NCBI RefSeq assembly: GCF_029267015.1
Contig: NZ_JARIEA010000059.1
Coordinates: forward strand, 93,214-157,213
Direction of reading: 5' to 3'
From: Sporosarcina ureae
Lineage (GTDB): Bacteria > Bacillota > Bacilli > Bacillales_A > Planococcaceae
Length of the DNA stretch: 64,000 nucleotides
Shown: positions 37,853-46,831 of the stretch, one piece after another
Numbering within the stretch: the first letter of the stretch is position 1
Layout: the number at the start of each line of letters is the position of its first letter
Program-made: the position numbers and the translations under genes
The notes under the pieces: model-generated
Told to the model about the DNA's origin: nothing
The model's input: the letters and a program-made list of their open reading frames with translations, nothing else
Databases searched by the model: none

Positions 37853-38374
37853 TCAGAATGGCAGGTCGTCATCTGTTACTTCAATCGGACCGCCGCCTGG
37901 TTGAAATGGATCGTTATCGACACGTGTCATATTTTGCTGATTCGGTTGGTAGGATTGCTGGTTATTGTATCCTTGTCCCTGGTCTTGAGAAGGTGCATTA
38001 TACGATGGTGCTCCACCACCATAAGATGGTGTCTGCTGCCGTTCTGTATTAGAACTCTTCGGCTCCAGGAATTGAGTACTGTCCGCAACAACTTCTGTCG
38101 TGTAAACGCGCTTACCGTCTTGACCTTCGAAGCTGCCCGTCTGTATACGGCCATCCACTCCAGCTAGACTTCCTTTTCGTAAGTAATTCGCGATGTTTTC
38201 AGCCTGTTTACGCCAAGCAACACATGTGATGAAATCGGCTTCTCGCTCTCCTTGCGCGTTAGCGAACGCACGGTTCACTGCAAGTGTGAAACGAGTTACA
38301 GCGATTCCAGTCTGTGTATACTTCAGCTCAGGATCTTTTGTTAATCGACCAACTAAAACGACACGGTTTATCAT
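37853..38374 (-). CDS. ssb: Single-stranded DNA-binding protein SSB
   Basis: The 173-residue protein has an OB-fold (about 1-105, [23 protein letters not shown]), a Gln/Gly/Asn-rich flexible linker and the acidic tip VTDDDLPF that recruits repair and replication partners. It coats single-stranded DNA at forks. It lies between rpsF and rpsR as in most Firmicutes. Confidence 0.98.
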   Translation of the reverse strand: MINRVVLVGRLTKDPELKYTQTGIAVTRFTLAVNRAFANAQGEREADFITCVAWRKQAENIANYLRKGSLAGVDGRIQTGSFEGQDGKRVYTTEVVADSTQFLEPKSSNTERQQTPSYGGGAPSYNAPSQDQGQGYNNQQSYQPNQQNMTRVDNDPFQPGGGPIEVTDDDLPF

Positions 38375-38421
38375 TCAGAATCAAACCTCCCTCATCATAG
38401 ATTTTTACATTTTATATCAGA

Positions 38422-38712
38422 TTACGCATCTACACGAATTGTCATATGACGAATGATACCTTCGTTGATGTTCGCTAGACGTGTAAATTCATCGATTGCT
38501 TCAGCACCAGCGTTAGCAGTTACTAATTGGTAGTAACCTTCACGTAAGTCGTCGATTTCGTAAGCAAGACGACGCTTGCCCCACTCTTTCGACTCGATGA
38601 TTTCCGCTCCGTTTGAAGTTAGGACAGTATCAAAACGTTCAATCAACGCCTTTTTCGCGTCCTCTTCAAGAGTTGGGCGCATAATGTACATAATTTCGTA
38701 CTTTCTCATCAA
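38422..38712 (-). CDS. rpsF: Ribosomal protein bS6
   Basis: The 96-residue protein has the full S6 fold: [36 protein letters not shown] and the late [17 protein letters not shown]. It binds 16S rRNA with S18. First gene of the operon; AAGGAGGTG before the ATG is a strong ribosome site. Confidence 0.98.
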   Translation of the reverse strand: MMRKYEIMYIMRPTLEEDAKKALIERFDTVLTSNGAEIIESKEWGKRRLAYEIDDLREGYYQLVTANAGAEAIDEFTRLANINEGIIRHMTIRVDA

Positions 38713-38863
38713 TAGTCACCTCCTTATGGACTTGGGCCCTACTTTTACAAGTGGGCAAGGAGTAAGTAAATTTAATATTACTCACATCAGTACATGTTAT
38801 CACAACGCAATTGAAATATCAACCCCTAATATACTATACTGGATGGAATAAGGAGTGATTCAC

Positions 38864-39406
38864 ATGGAAGAACAACAGCCTGTGATTGTCGAGCTCGATT
38901 TACAGAAAATAGCGAAGCAAAGTCTTTGGCTCACTTTCCTACCGCTCATAGGACTAGTAATAATTCGCAGTCTGCTACAAGGTGGATTATCTTTGACGTT
39001 TTCGGTATGGTATGTTGTCTATGCTTTGGTTGGATATATTTTATTAATTATCATACATGAGTTTTTCCATTTGCTTGGTTTCCGTATTTTTTGTAATGTG
39101 CCGTGGAAGAACATGGCATATGGTGTCAATTTGAAGATGGGCGTTGCGTATGCTACTGCAGATCAGTTGATGGACAATAAAGGTATTCGCAAAGCGTTAT
39201 TATTGCCATTTTGGATGACAGGTGTGTTGCCTGCTGTTCTGGCGTTGTACTTCAATGACGGCGTGCTGTTGCTGTTAGGCGCGATGCTGATCGGTGGAGC
39301 TGCCGGAGATTTTGCTATGTATAAGGAACTGAAGAAGTTTCCCGATGATGCACTAGTGAAGGATGATCCCGAGTTGCCTAAGTTATATGTTTATCCTGCT
39401 CAATAA
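38864..39406 (+). CDS. DUF3267 family membrane protein (putative zinc metalloprotease fold)
   Basis: The 180-residue protein has about four membrane helices. HEFFHLLGF near residue 72 is an HExxH-like motif (HEFFH) in a membrane setting, typical of DUF3267 and resembling site-2 protease-like proteins. The function is unknown. ATG 38864 is chosen because AAGGAG sits 8 bases upstream; the in-frame GTG at 38855 overlaps it. It is the only plus-strand gene in this part of the left arm, inserted between rpsF and ychF. The gap after it to 39536 holds a short inverted repeat only. Confidence 0.85.
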   Translation: MEEQQPVIVELDLQKIAKQSLWLTFLPLIGLVIIRSLLQGGLSLTFSVWYVVYALVGYILLIIIHEFFHLLGFRIFCNVPWKNMAYGVNLKMGVAYATADQLMDNKGIRKALLLPFWMTGVLPAVLALYFNDGVLLLLGAMLIGGAAGDFAMYKELKKFPDDALVKDDPELPKLYVYPAQ

Positions 39407-39535
39407 AATGAAGAAGCTGGCAGTAGGATAGAAAATGGCTCAAGGTTGCGTCCCTAGAAAGCGTACGCCAGCTGGAATTGCAATCCACTCGTACTCACTA
39501 ATTGCTGTATATCTTTAACTTTACTAACTCAAAAC

Positions 39536-39575
39536 CAAAAAAAGCTGATTCTCACGAGGAGAATCAGCTTTTTTG
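39536..39575 (-). terminator. Terminator of ychF
   Basis: AAAAAGCTGATTCTC (39539-39553) pairs with GAGAATCAGCTTTTT (39559-39573), and A/T-rich flanks on both sides could also stop the plus-strand DUF3267 gene. Confidence 0.85.
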
Positions 39576-39577
39576 TA

Positions 39578-40678
39578 TTACACGTTGAAGCGGAACAGCA
39601 TAACGTCGCCGTCTTTAACGATGTATTCTTTACCTTCCAAACGAACCTTGCCAGCTTCCTTAGCCGCTGTCATAGAACCGTGCTCTACTAAATCGTCGTA
39701 CGCTACCGTCTCTGCACGGATAAACCCGCGTTCAAAGTCGGTATGGATTACGCCAGCACACTGTGGTGCCTTCATGCCTTTACGGAATGTCCATGCACGA
39801 ACTTCCTGCACGCCTGCCGTGAAGTATGTTGCAAAGCCAAGTAAGTTATACGTCGCTTTAATCAACTGATCAAGACCTGATTCCTTAATACCTAGATCTT
39901 CAAGGAACATTTCCTTCTCGTCATCTTCAAGCTCAGCCATCTCTTCTTCGATCTTCGCACATACTACGATTACTTCTGCATTGTCCTTCTCTGCAAAGTC
40001 ACGAACTTGTTGTACATACGGGTTATTATCTGCATCTGCAATTTCATCTTCTGAAACGTTCGCTACATACAACATCGGTTTGATCGTCAACAAGTGCATG
40101 CCTTTAACGACTTGAAGCTCATCATCTGTCAATTCAACGGAACGTGCTGCCATGGCGTTTTCAAATGCATCACGTAATTTCAGTAGAATTGGCTCTTCCA
40201 CCATCGCTTCTTTGTCTTTTTGCTTCGCCATTTTGGAAACGCGCGCCAAACGCTTATCTACGCTTTCCATATCCGCTAGAATCAATTCTAGGTTAATGAC
40301 TTCGATATCATCGATTGGACTTACTTTTCCTGATACGTGCGTGATGTTTTCATCTACGAAACAACGGACGACCTGACAAATTGCATCTACTTCGCGAATA
40401 TGTGAAAGGAACTTGTTACCGAGTCCTTCACCTTTACTTGCACCTTCTACGATTCCTGCAATATCTGTAAATTCGAATGCAGTTGGCACCGTCTTTTTTG
40501 GTGTGACAAGCTCAGTCAGTTTATCCAAACGTTCATCTGGCACCTCAACGATTCCTACGTTCGGGTCAATCGTACAGAACGGATAGTTCGCCGCCTCTGC
40601 TCCTGCCTTTGTTATTGCATTAAATAAAGTGGATTTCCCAACGTTCGGAAGACCTACAATCCCAGCTGTTAACGCCAT
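39578..40678 (-). CDS. ychF: Redox-regulated ATPase/GTPase YchF
   Basis: The 366-residue Obg-family P-loop protein has G1 GLPNVGKST, the G3 [17 protein letters not shown], a coiled-coil arm and a C-terminal TGS domain ending [15 protein letters not shown]. YchF hydrolyses ATP and associates with ribosomes and stress responses. ATG 40678 has AAAGGTG about 8 bases upstream; an in-frame GTG at 40687 lies in the leader. It is downstream of the DUF951 gene. Confidence 0.97.
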   Translation of the reverse strand: MALTAGIVGLPNVGKSTLFNAITKAGAEAANYPFCTIDPNVGIVEVPDERLDKLTELVTPKKTVPTAFEFTDIAGIVEGASKGEGLGNKFLSHIREVDAICQVVRCFVDENITHVSGKVSPIDDIEVINLELILADMESVDKRLARVSKMAKQKDKEAMVEEPILLKLRDAFENAMAARSVELTDDELQVVKGMHLLTIKPMLYVANVSEDEIADADNNPYVQQVRDFAEKDNAEVIVVCAKIEEEMAELEDDEKEMFLEDLGIKESGLDQLIKATYNLLGFATYFTAGVQEVRAWTFRKGMKAPQCAGVIHTDFERGFIRAETVAYDDLVEHGSMTAAKEAGKVRLEGKEYIVKDGDVMLFRFNV

Positions 40679-40772
40679 TATTCCCACACCTTTCTTATCT
40701 ATCCAAAGCTTACATTATTCGTTAGTCAACCATTTCATTATAAGGACAATGCGTAAGATTGTCCATGTGCTG

Positions 40773-40973
40773 TCACGACTCGTTCTTGAGTAGAACCTTT
40801 TTCATCTTTTTGGCAAATTCATTACGCGGAATCATGACGCTGTGTCCGCATCCTTCACATTTAATTCGAATATCCGCACCCATGCGAATAATCTTCCATG
40901 CATTCGTTCCACATGGATGTTGTTTTTTCATCTCCACCACGTCATGCAAATTAAACTCTTTGTCCGCCATCAT
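40773..40973 (-). CDS. yyzM: DUF951 small zinc-ribbon protein (YyzM)
   Basis: The 66-residue protein carries HPCGTNAWKIIRMGADIRI followed by CEGCGHSVMIPR, giving three cysteines that could bind zinc with a His. It matches DUF951 (YyzM of Bacillus subtilis). Its start overlaps the end of the MscS gene, so the two are coupled; ATG 40973 has GGAAGGGG 6 bases upstream. It may bind nucleic acid, but the function is unknown. Confidence 0.85.
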   Translation of the reverse strand: MMADKEFNLHDVVEMKKQHPCGTNAWKIIRMGADIRIKCEGCGHSVMIPRNEFAKKMKKVLLKNES

Positions 40974-41886
40974 ATGAATCCCCTTCCTTGTGTTCATCAC
41001 GGATCACCATTTTTGGATAAGGAATTTTGATCCCATTCTCATCCATGAACTTCTTCAAGTCTTGACGAAGTTTGCGGCCTACGTTGAAGTTGGCTACCGG
41101 CTCTGTTTCTGCAGCTATACGCAAAAGGATTCTGGACGGTTCCATACTTTGTACACCTAATACTTCCGGTACTCCGATCACTTCTGAATAACGATCTTTC
41201 GGCAATCGTTTCAAAAATTCCTTGATTAATTCCTCTGCATGATCAATATCCGTTTCATAGGATAACGCAAGATCAAGCAATACCATGGAGTTGGTAACAG
41301 AATAGTTGACAACTTCACCTATTTGTCCATTCGGTACGGTATATAACTCACCGCCGTACAACGCAATCTTTGTTGTACGGAGACCGATTTCCACGACCGT
41401 TCCTTCACCTGAGTTAATACGTACATAATCCCCTACTCCAAATTGATCTTCGAAAATGATGAAAAACCCTGAAATGACATCCTTTACTAAACTTTGAGCA
41501 CCAAAGCCGACAGCAAGACCAAGTACACCTGCACCTGCAAGCAGACCTTTTACGTCTATCTTGAACTCTGTCAGAACGGCTAGTATGGCGGAGAAATAGA
41601 CAATGTATTTCAATGCATTTTCCAAAAGTTTGATCATGGTCTTTTCACGTCGTTCTGTTTTGCGCATCGGACTTTTTAATTTAATAGCGAAGAATCGCCT
41701 TATTAATACTTGCCCTACTTTTACTACTACACCTGCCACCACAATAATCAAGAGAATGCGAATAGCAAAAATTCCGGTAGAGAGCCAAAAGTCGGCACTG
41801 AATATCGTATCTTTCACTTGTTGCACTGCTGCTTCTAAACCTTTTAGGCTTTCTTTCGCTTCTTCTGTAGCAGAAGTTGTTGCCAT
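40951..41886 (-). CDS. Small-conductance mechanosensitive channel (MscS family)
   Basis: The 311-residue protein has three membrane helices (about 40-60, 80-100 and 105-135) and the MscS beta domain. The pore helix reads GAGVLGLAVGFGAQSLVKD, and the cytoplasmic domain begins at ISGFFIIFEDQFGVGDYVRI. It opens under membrane tension to release solutes. ATG 41886 is chosen because AAAGGAGG lies upstream; an in-frame ATG at 41979 is without a ribosome site. It is the first gene before yyzM and ychF. Confidence 0.95.
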   Translation of the reverse strand: MATTSATEEAKESLKGLEAAVQQVKDTIFSADFWLSTGIFAIRILLIIVVAGVVVKVGQVLIRRFFAIKLKSPMRKTERREKTMIKLLENALKYIVYFSAILAVLTEFKIDVKGLLAGAGVLGLAVGFGAQSLVKDVISGFFIIFEDQFGVGDYVRINSGEGTVVEIGLRTTKIALYGGELYTVPNGQIGEVVNYSVTNSMVLLDLALSYETDIDHAEELIKEFLKRLPKDRYSEVIGVPEVLGVQSMEPSRILLRIAAETEPVANFNVGRKLRQDLKKFMDENGIKIPYPKMVIRDEHKEGDSYDGGQRV

Positions 41887-41998
41887 TGAAAGAAATCCTC
41901 CTTTCGTATAAACCAGTTCACCCGAGGACATACTGCACAACAATACCTGAGCAGAATACTCTTCAGCGTAAATAATCACAAAGGACTGGTGTCATCCT

Positions 41999-42640
41999 AT
42001 GTATAGAGCTGAATCCTCTTCCTATCATTACCGAATTTCCAGTAAAGAAACCGGTGTCGTGTGGAAATTAAGTTCTTACTTCGCGCAACATATCCCTTTC
42101 AAACAGCAACCAATCATATTTTATTGTATTGGAACGGATCGCTCTACTGGCGACTCGCTTGGGCCGTTGACCGGCTCTTACTTGTCTGAACTAAGTCTAT
42201 TCCCTTACAAGGTAGTCGGCACGTTGCAAGACCCGTTGCACGCACTTAACTTGCAGCAACGTATCGAGTTAACAAAATCCATGTATCCCGATGCATTCGT
42301 AGTCGCAATTGATGCATGTCTAAGTAAAAAGGACGCAGTTGGTGATCTATTGTTTCATAGCGGACCCATTGCACCTGGCAAAGCAGTTGGTAAGGAACTA
42401 CCACCTGTTGGCGATGTATCAATCAAAGGAATCGTTAATATCGGTGGATTCATGGAGCAAGCTGTCTTACAAAGCACTCGGCTACATTTGCCATTTGAAA
42501 TGAGTCGTATGATTGGTCGAGCCTTGCAACTAGCACATCATCGTCAGCCATCAAAAGGCGTATACAATCGTTACGATGACCGCAACTACACCAATCCCTG
42601 GGATGAAATTAGCTACCCTGATTTTCGTCAAGCCGATTAA
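41999..42640 (+). CDS. yyaC: Spore protease-like protein YyaC (DUF1256)
   Basis: The 213-residue protein has DUF1256 blocks IFYCIGTDRSTGDSLGPLTG, VVGTLQDPLHALN and FVVAIDACLSKKDAVGD. It is related to the germination protease and is made in sporulating cells, so it is evidence for sporulation. The ATG at 41999 has a weak ribosome site (AAAGGA, long spacing), so the true start may lie a little downstream. Its last 90 bases overlap the end of the convergent DUF554 gene. Confidence 0.9.
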   Translation: MYRAESSSYHYRISSKETGVVWKLSSYFAQHIPFKQQPIIFYCIGTDRSTGDSLGPLTGSYLSELSLFPYKVVGTLQDPLHALNLQQRIELTKSMYPDAFVVAIDACLSKKDAVGDLLFHSGPIAPGKAVGKELPPVGDVSIKGIVNIGGFMEQAVLQSTRLHLPFEMSRMIGRALQLAHHRQPSKGVYNRYDDRNYTNPWDEISYPDFRQAD

Positions 42641-43255
42641 ATTTAATCCGATCGCTGCAATCATTAAGCCACCCGTAGCGGTCATTTCAGAGATGAATAA
42701 CTCCATTAATTCATCAGGGACAAACCGACTGAGGAATGTAGCTAGGAAAGTTATACTTCCTTGATAAATGAATAGAGGTACGGCTGCAAAAGCTACACCT
42801 ATTCCTAAAGTAGAACTGAAGATAATGGAAGTAAATCCATCCAGGATTCCTTTCATTACCAATACATTGTGATCGTTACGCAGACCACTATCAATAGCAC
42901 CGATGATCGCCATGGAGCCTACGCAAAAGAACAATGTAGCCGTTACAAATCCTTGAGCAATACCCGGCCCTGCTTTTTTGGCAGGTAACTTTTTTTCAAT
43001 CCAATGCCCCAATTGATTAACCTTTTGATCAAGATCAATGATTTCACCAAGAATTGCACCTATGACAATGCTAAGAATGACAATGACAATTTGTGTTGTT
43101 TCAAATGTCATTTGCAATCCAATAGCTACGACAGCCATACCAATTCCATACATGATCGTTTCTTTCATTCGTTCTGGTATTGCGTATAAAAACCTACCAA
43201 TTAATGTACCCACTATAATCGTAAACACATTAAACAGCGATCCAAACAATATCAT
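42551..43255 (-). CDS. DUF554 family membrane protein
   Basis: The 234-residue protein has about seven helices. MILFGSLFNVFTIIVGTLIGRF and GMAVVAIGLQMTFE match the YqgA/DUF554 family, which has no known function. It has a normal start on the minus strand next to parB, although parB has its own terminator in between. Its 3' end overlaps yyaC by 90 bases on the other strand. Confidence 0.85.
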   Translation of the reverse strand: MILFGSLFNVFTIIVGTLIGRFLYAIPERMKETIMYGIGMAVVAIGLQMTFETTQIVIVILSIVIGAILGEIIDLDQKVNQLGHWIEKKLPAKKAGPGIAQGFVTATLFFCVGSMAIIGAIDSGLRNDHNVLVMKGILDGFTSIIFSSTLGIGVAFAAVPLFIYQGSITFLATFLSRFVPDELMELFISEMTATGGLMIAAIGLNLIGLTKIRVANFIPGIGVVAVIVTIVYAF

Positions 43256-43284
43256 GATGTCACGTCCAAGTTCTCTTCAAGAAT

Positions 43285-43321
43285 AAAACCTATTTTGCAA
43301 TGAAAGCAAAATAGGTTTTTG
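43285..43321. terminator. Terminator of parB
   Basis: AAAACCTATTTTGC (43285-43298) pairs with GCAAAATAGGTTTT (43306-43319), with T-rich flanks both ways. Confidence 0.85.
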
Positions 43322-43323
43322 TA

Positions 43324-44160
43324 TCATCGCTCTGCGTTCAATAATTCAAGAATACGTTCGAAGTCTTCATCTGAATGAAACTCGATTTCAATTTTACCTT
43401 TTTTCTTTGTTTTTTTGATAGTAACATTTGTACCGAATTGCTCACGCAATGTAGTTTCCTGGGCTTCAATAAATATATCTTTTTTCTTTTCCTTTTTTGT
43501 TTCACGTGGAACATCTTCATTTAAACGTTGTACTAGTTTCTCTAATTGACGGACATTTAACCCTTCCGTCTTAATCTTTTCAGCAATAGCTAGGATTTGT
43601 TCTTTTTTACGCAAACCAAGAAGCGTCCGACCATGTCCCATAGATAGTATTCCTTGGGAAATGTCTTTCAAGACCTTTTCCGGTAATGCTAGTAAACGGA
43701 TATGGTTGGCGATATGTGGTCTACTTTTGCCGAGTCTAAAGGCAAGTTGTTCTTGCGTTAACTCTAGACTTTCCATTAAGTTTTGATAGGCTTCCGCCAC
43801 TTCAATTGGTGATAAATCTTCACGCTGCAGGTTTTCCAGAATAGCCATTTCCATTGATTGCTCATCTGTTAGATCACGTACAACGGCCGGAATTTCCTTT
43901 TTACCTGCCAATTCAGAAGCTCGGAATCTTCTTTCCCCTACTACTATTTCATACTGTGTCCCTACACTTCGGACAATAATAGGTTGTAGAACGCCATGTT
44001 CTTTGATGGACTCGCTCAATTCAATCAAGGACTCTTCATTGAATTCTTTGCGTGGCTGGTATGGATTGACTTTAATACTTTTCAAGCGTAAAAGTTCTAC
44101 CTTTTCTAATGACTCTCGAGGAAATAATGCATTAAGACCTTTACCTAGACCTTTACTCAT
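43324..44160 (-). CDS. parB: Chromosome partitioning protein ParB (Spo0J)
   Basis: The 278-residue protein has the ParB CTPase domain with GERRFRASELAGKKEIPAVV, an HTH domain with TQEQLAFRLGKSRPHIANHIRLL that recognizes parS, and a C-terminal dimer domain. It loads at parS sites and recruits condensin. A parS-like sequence lies within its own gene (43498-43513). It overlaps the parA stop by 8 bases. Confidence 0.97.
   Translation of the reverse strand: MSKGLGKGLNALFPRESLEKVELLRLKSIKVNPYQPRKEFNEESLIELSESIKEHGVLQPIIVRSVGTQYEIVVGERRFRASELAGKKEIPAVVRDLTDEQSMEMAILENLQREDLSPIEVAEAYQNLMESLELTQEQLAFRLGKSRPHIANHIRLLALPEKVLKDISQGILSMGHGRTLLGLRKKEQILAIAEKIKTEGLNVRQLEKLVQRLNEDVPRETKKEKKKDIFIEAQETTLREQFGTNVTIKKTKKKGKIEIEFHSDEDFERILELLNAER
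43498..43513. promoter_or_regulatory. parS site inside parB
   Basis: TGTTTCACGTGGAACA matches the parS consensus fully when read on the minus strand (TGTTCCACGTGAAACA). It is within the parB coding sequence, as in Bacillus subtilis spo0J. Confidence 0.85.
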
Positions 44161-44914
44161 TCTCCACCACTTCCTTTGCCAGCTCTAAATACACTTCCGC
44201 ACCTTTGGATCGTGGATCATATAATATAATGGGTTTACCATGGCTCGGTGCTTCGCTTAAACGAACGTTACGTGGGATGATCGTTTTGTACACTTTGTCT
44301 TGGAAGTATTTCTTTACTTCTTCAATAACTTGAATACCTAAATTCGTACGTGCATCAAACATCGTCAATAATACCCCATCAATATAGAGCGATTCATTCA
44401 AGTGTTTTTGAACGAGACGGACTGTGCTCAGTAATTGACTAAGTCCTTCGAGCGCATAATATTCACACTGCACAGGAATGATGATGGAGTCAGAAGCCGT
44501 CAGTGCATTCAACGTCAACAGACCAAGTGATGGTGGACAGTCAATAATGACATAGTCATAGTCATCTTTAATGTCTTGAATTGCATGTTTCATGCGAACT
44601 TCACGTGAAATAGTTGATACTAACTCAATTTCAGCTCCTGCAAGTGAAATAGTCGCAGGAACAATTTCAAGATTTTCGATATCCGTTGGAAAAATAACAT
44701 CTCGTACCGGCACATCGTCAATTAAAATATTATAAATACAATCTTGCACGTCGCCTTTGTTTACACCGACTCCACTCGTTGCATTTCCTTGTGGATCAGA
44801 GTCAATTAAGAGCACCTTTTTGCCTAAATGGGCAAGGCATGCGCTTAAGTTTACAGAAGTCGTCGTTTTGCCGACTCCTCCTTTTTGATTTGCTATAGCA
44901 ATAATCTTACCCAC
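44153..44914 (-). CDS. parA: Chromosome partitioning ATPase ParA (Soj)
   Basis: The 253-residue deviant-Walker ATPase has KGGVGKTTTSVNLSA, the second motif YVIIDCPPSLGLLTLNAL and IPVQCEYYALEGL. Soj regulates DnaA and works with ParB in origin segregation. Its ATG begins with MGKIIAIANQKGG and it is cotranscribed with parB. Confidence 0.97.
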   Translation of the reverse strand: MGKIIAIANQKGGVGKTTTSVNLSACLAHLGKKVLLIDSDPQGNATSGVGVNKGDVQDCIYNILIDDVPVRDVIFPTDIENLEIVPATISLAGAEIELVSTISREVRMKHAIQDIKDDYDYVIIDCPPSLGLLTLNALTASDSIIIPVQCEYYALEGLSQLLSTVRLVQKHLNESLYIDGVLLTMFDARTNLGIQVIEEVKKYFQDKVYKTIIPRNVRLSEAPSHGKPIILYDPRSKGAEVYLELAKEVVENE

Positions 44915-45069
44915 TCTTGCACCTGCTTTCTTTCCTAATTCATTTATCTTAATAGTACACCAAAATTTTACTAGTTGCTTCGTATGTGTAAAACACCTGA
45001 CAAAAAATGTGTTCTATGTGGTCTATTTCAGTTTATCATCTTCACTGTACGAACTCTATTGATATATAA

Positions 45070-45105
45070 GAAAACTCTTGCTAGTATGTCAGCAAGAGTT
45101 TTCAT
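45070..45105 (-). terminator. Terminator of noc
   Basis: GAAAACTCTTGCT (45070-45082) pairs with AGCAAGAGTTTTC (45091-45103). It separates noc from parAB. Confidence 0.85.
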
Positions 45106-45108
45106 ACG

Positions 45109-45981
45109 TCACTTTTTACATATCTTTACCGTGATTGTGTAGTATTCTTCAGAATCTACTTCTTCGGATTCTACTTCAATTCCACTCTTGGCCATTAGTG
45201 CCAGTGATTCGCGCAACGTATTTACCGCAATACGAACATCCTTACTGACAGCTTTCTGTCGAGGTCCGCGCTTTCTTGCAGGTTGCACTTTCTCAACTGA
45301 TTCAGTTGGGTACAAGATCTCTTTAATCCTGGCTTCTAGATCTTTAACGTTATATTGATTCATTTTGATCTCTTCCAACACTTCCATCTGAAGTGTGGAT
45401 TCCTTTAACGGTAATAACGCGCGTGCATGACGTTCAGATATTTCCTTTTTCAAGATCGCTGTTTGAACGGATTCAGGTAACTTCAATAAGCGCATCTTAT
45501 TTGCAATTGTAGACTGCCCCTTACCAAGTCTTTGTGCTAATGCTTCCTGTGTCAGTTCATGCAGTTCCAGTAAACGTTCATAAGCATGTGCTTCCTCAAT
45601 TGCCGTCAGTTCCTCGCGTTGCAAGTTCTCAATTAAAGCAATAGAGGCCGTCTCTTTATCATCCAAGTCTCTTACAATTGCCGGTACTTCTGTCCAGCCA
45701 AGCTTACGCATCGCACGATATCTTCGTTCCCCAGCAATGATTTCGTATGATCCGTCATCTTTTGTACGAATGACAATTGGTTGAATAACGCCATGTGTAT
45801 GAATCGTTCTAGCAAGTTCTTCAATCTTTTCTTCATTAAAAATTGCCCGTGGTTGGTATTGATTCGGTATAATTGTATCAATACCTATCTGTGCTACCTT
45901 CTCCAGATGCTGAACTCTAACTTCTTCTATCGTAGCCATCTTTTCTCCCCCACCAAAAAAACGCGAAAAAGTACTTTTCAA
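45109..45981 (-). CDS. noc: Nucleoid occlusion protein Noc
   Basis: The 290-residue ParB-family protein starts [14 protein letters not shown], an amphipathic membrane-binding helix found in Noc and absent from Spo0J. It then has [20 protein letters not shown] and an [26 protein letters not shown]. It blocks cell division over the nucleoid by binding ATTTCCCGGGAAAT sites; a perfect one lies at 15610-15623. TTG 45981 has AAGGTGG 8 bases upstream, so the in-frame GTG at 45993 is not the likely start. Confidence 0.95.
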   Translation of the reverse strand: MKSTFSRFFGGGEKMATIEEVRVQHLEKVAQIGIDTIIPNQYQPRAIFNEEKIEELARTIHTHGVIQPIVIRTKDDGSYEIIAGERRYRAMRKLGWTEVPAIVRDLDDKETASIALIENLQREELTAIEEAHAYERLLELHELTQEALAQRLGKGQSTIANKMRLLKLPESVQTAILKKEISERHARALLPLKESTLQMEVLEEIKMNQYNVKDLEARIKEILYPTESVEKVQPARKRGPRQKAVSKDVRIAVNTLRESLALMAKSGIEVESEEVDSEEYYTITVKICKK

Positions 45982-46031
45982 CCTCTGCACCACCTTTTCG
46001 GAACTATTCCCTCTTATCTCTTCTATACAAT

Positions 46032-46047
46032 TGTTTCACGTGAAACA
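46032..46047. promoter_or_regulatory. Perfect parS site between noc and rsmG
   Basis: TGTTTCACGTGAAACA is the perfect palindromic parS. It lies in the 76-base gap between rsmG and noc, about 7 kb from oriC, and is the strongest of three parS sequences seen in the window. Confidence 0.92.
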
Positions 46048-46057
46048 TTCCCTTAAA

Positions 46058-46780
46058 TCAGTCTGCTGTAATCGGTGTTTTATTAGGTATACCCGGTTTT
46101 CTTGGGTATTTCTTCGGTGTCTGCTTCTTCTTTTCAAAGACAAAAATGTGGCGTTCACTATTTTCTTCCGGTAAAAGGAATGCATGTTCATTCTGTAAAA
46201 CTGCCCCAAGTAGTTTTACAGCACGTGTAGCATCTGCCATTTCATTGGAAGCATCTGCACCTTTCATGGAAACAAAGAGTCCACCTTGTTTGGCAAGTGG
46301 AATACAGAGTTCCGACAATACCGACAAACGTGCTACTGCACGCGCAGTCACTACATCAAACTGTTCACGATACTTCGGATTGCGACCGAACTCCTCTGCT
46401 CTTGCATGGACGAATGCCACTTTTTCAAGCTTTAATTCACTTGCTAAATGGTTTAAAAATGTAATACGTTTGTTCAAGGAGTCTACAATCGTTACGTGAA
46501 GATGTGGATAGATAATCTTTAACGGGATACTCGGAAAACCTGCGCCCGCTCCTACATCACAAATTGATTCATACTTCGTGAAATCCACGTAAAATGCACT
46601 TGTGATGGAATCATAAAAGTGTTTTAGATATACAGAAGGTGCATCCGTAATCGCCGTTAAGTTCATCTTTTCATTCCACTCAACGAGTACTTCAAAGTAA
46701 CGTTTGAACTGTTGTTTCTGCGTATCAGATAATTCAAAGCCTTTCTCTTGTAGCGCTTCGTAAAACTGTTCTTCCGTCAT
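46058..46780 (-). CDS. rsmG: 16S rRNA (guanine-527 N7)-methyltransferase RsmG
   Basis: The 240-residue methyltransferase has the SAM-binding motif [16 protein letters not shown] and the family pattern [13 protein letters not shown] and DVVTARAVA. It methylates G527 of 16S rRNA. ATG 46780 has AAAGGA 8 bases upstream; an in-frame TTG at 46798 is not favoured. It is downstream of mnmG in the conserved order. Confidence 0.97.
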   Translation of the reverse strand: MTEEQFYEALQEKGFELSDTQKQQFKRYFEVLVEWNEKMNLTAITDAPSVYLKHFYDSITSAFYVDFTKYESICDVGAGAGFPSIPLKIIYPHLHVTIVDSLNKRITFLNHLASELKLEKVAFVHARAEEFGRNPKYREQFDVVTARAVARLSVLSELCIPLAKQGGLFVSMKGADASNEMADATRAVKLLGAVLQNEHAFLLPEENSERHIFVFEKKKQTPKKYPRKPGIPNKTPITAD

Positions 46781-46831
46781 GTTCTCATTCCTTTTCAAAA
46801 AGACTGATACCCTTAAGTGCCAGTCCTATAC

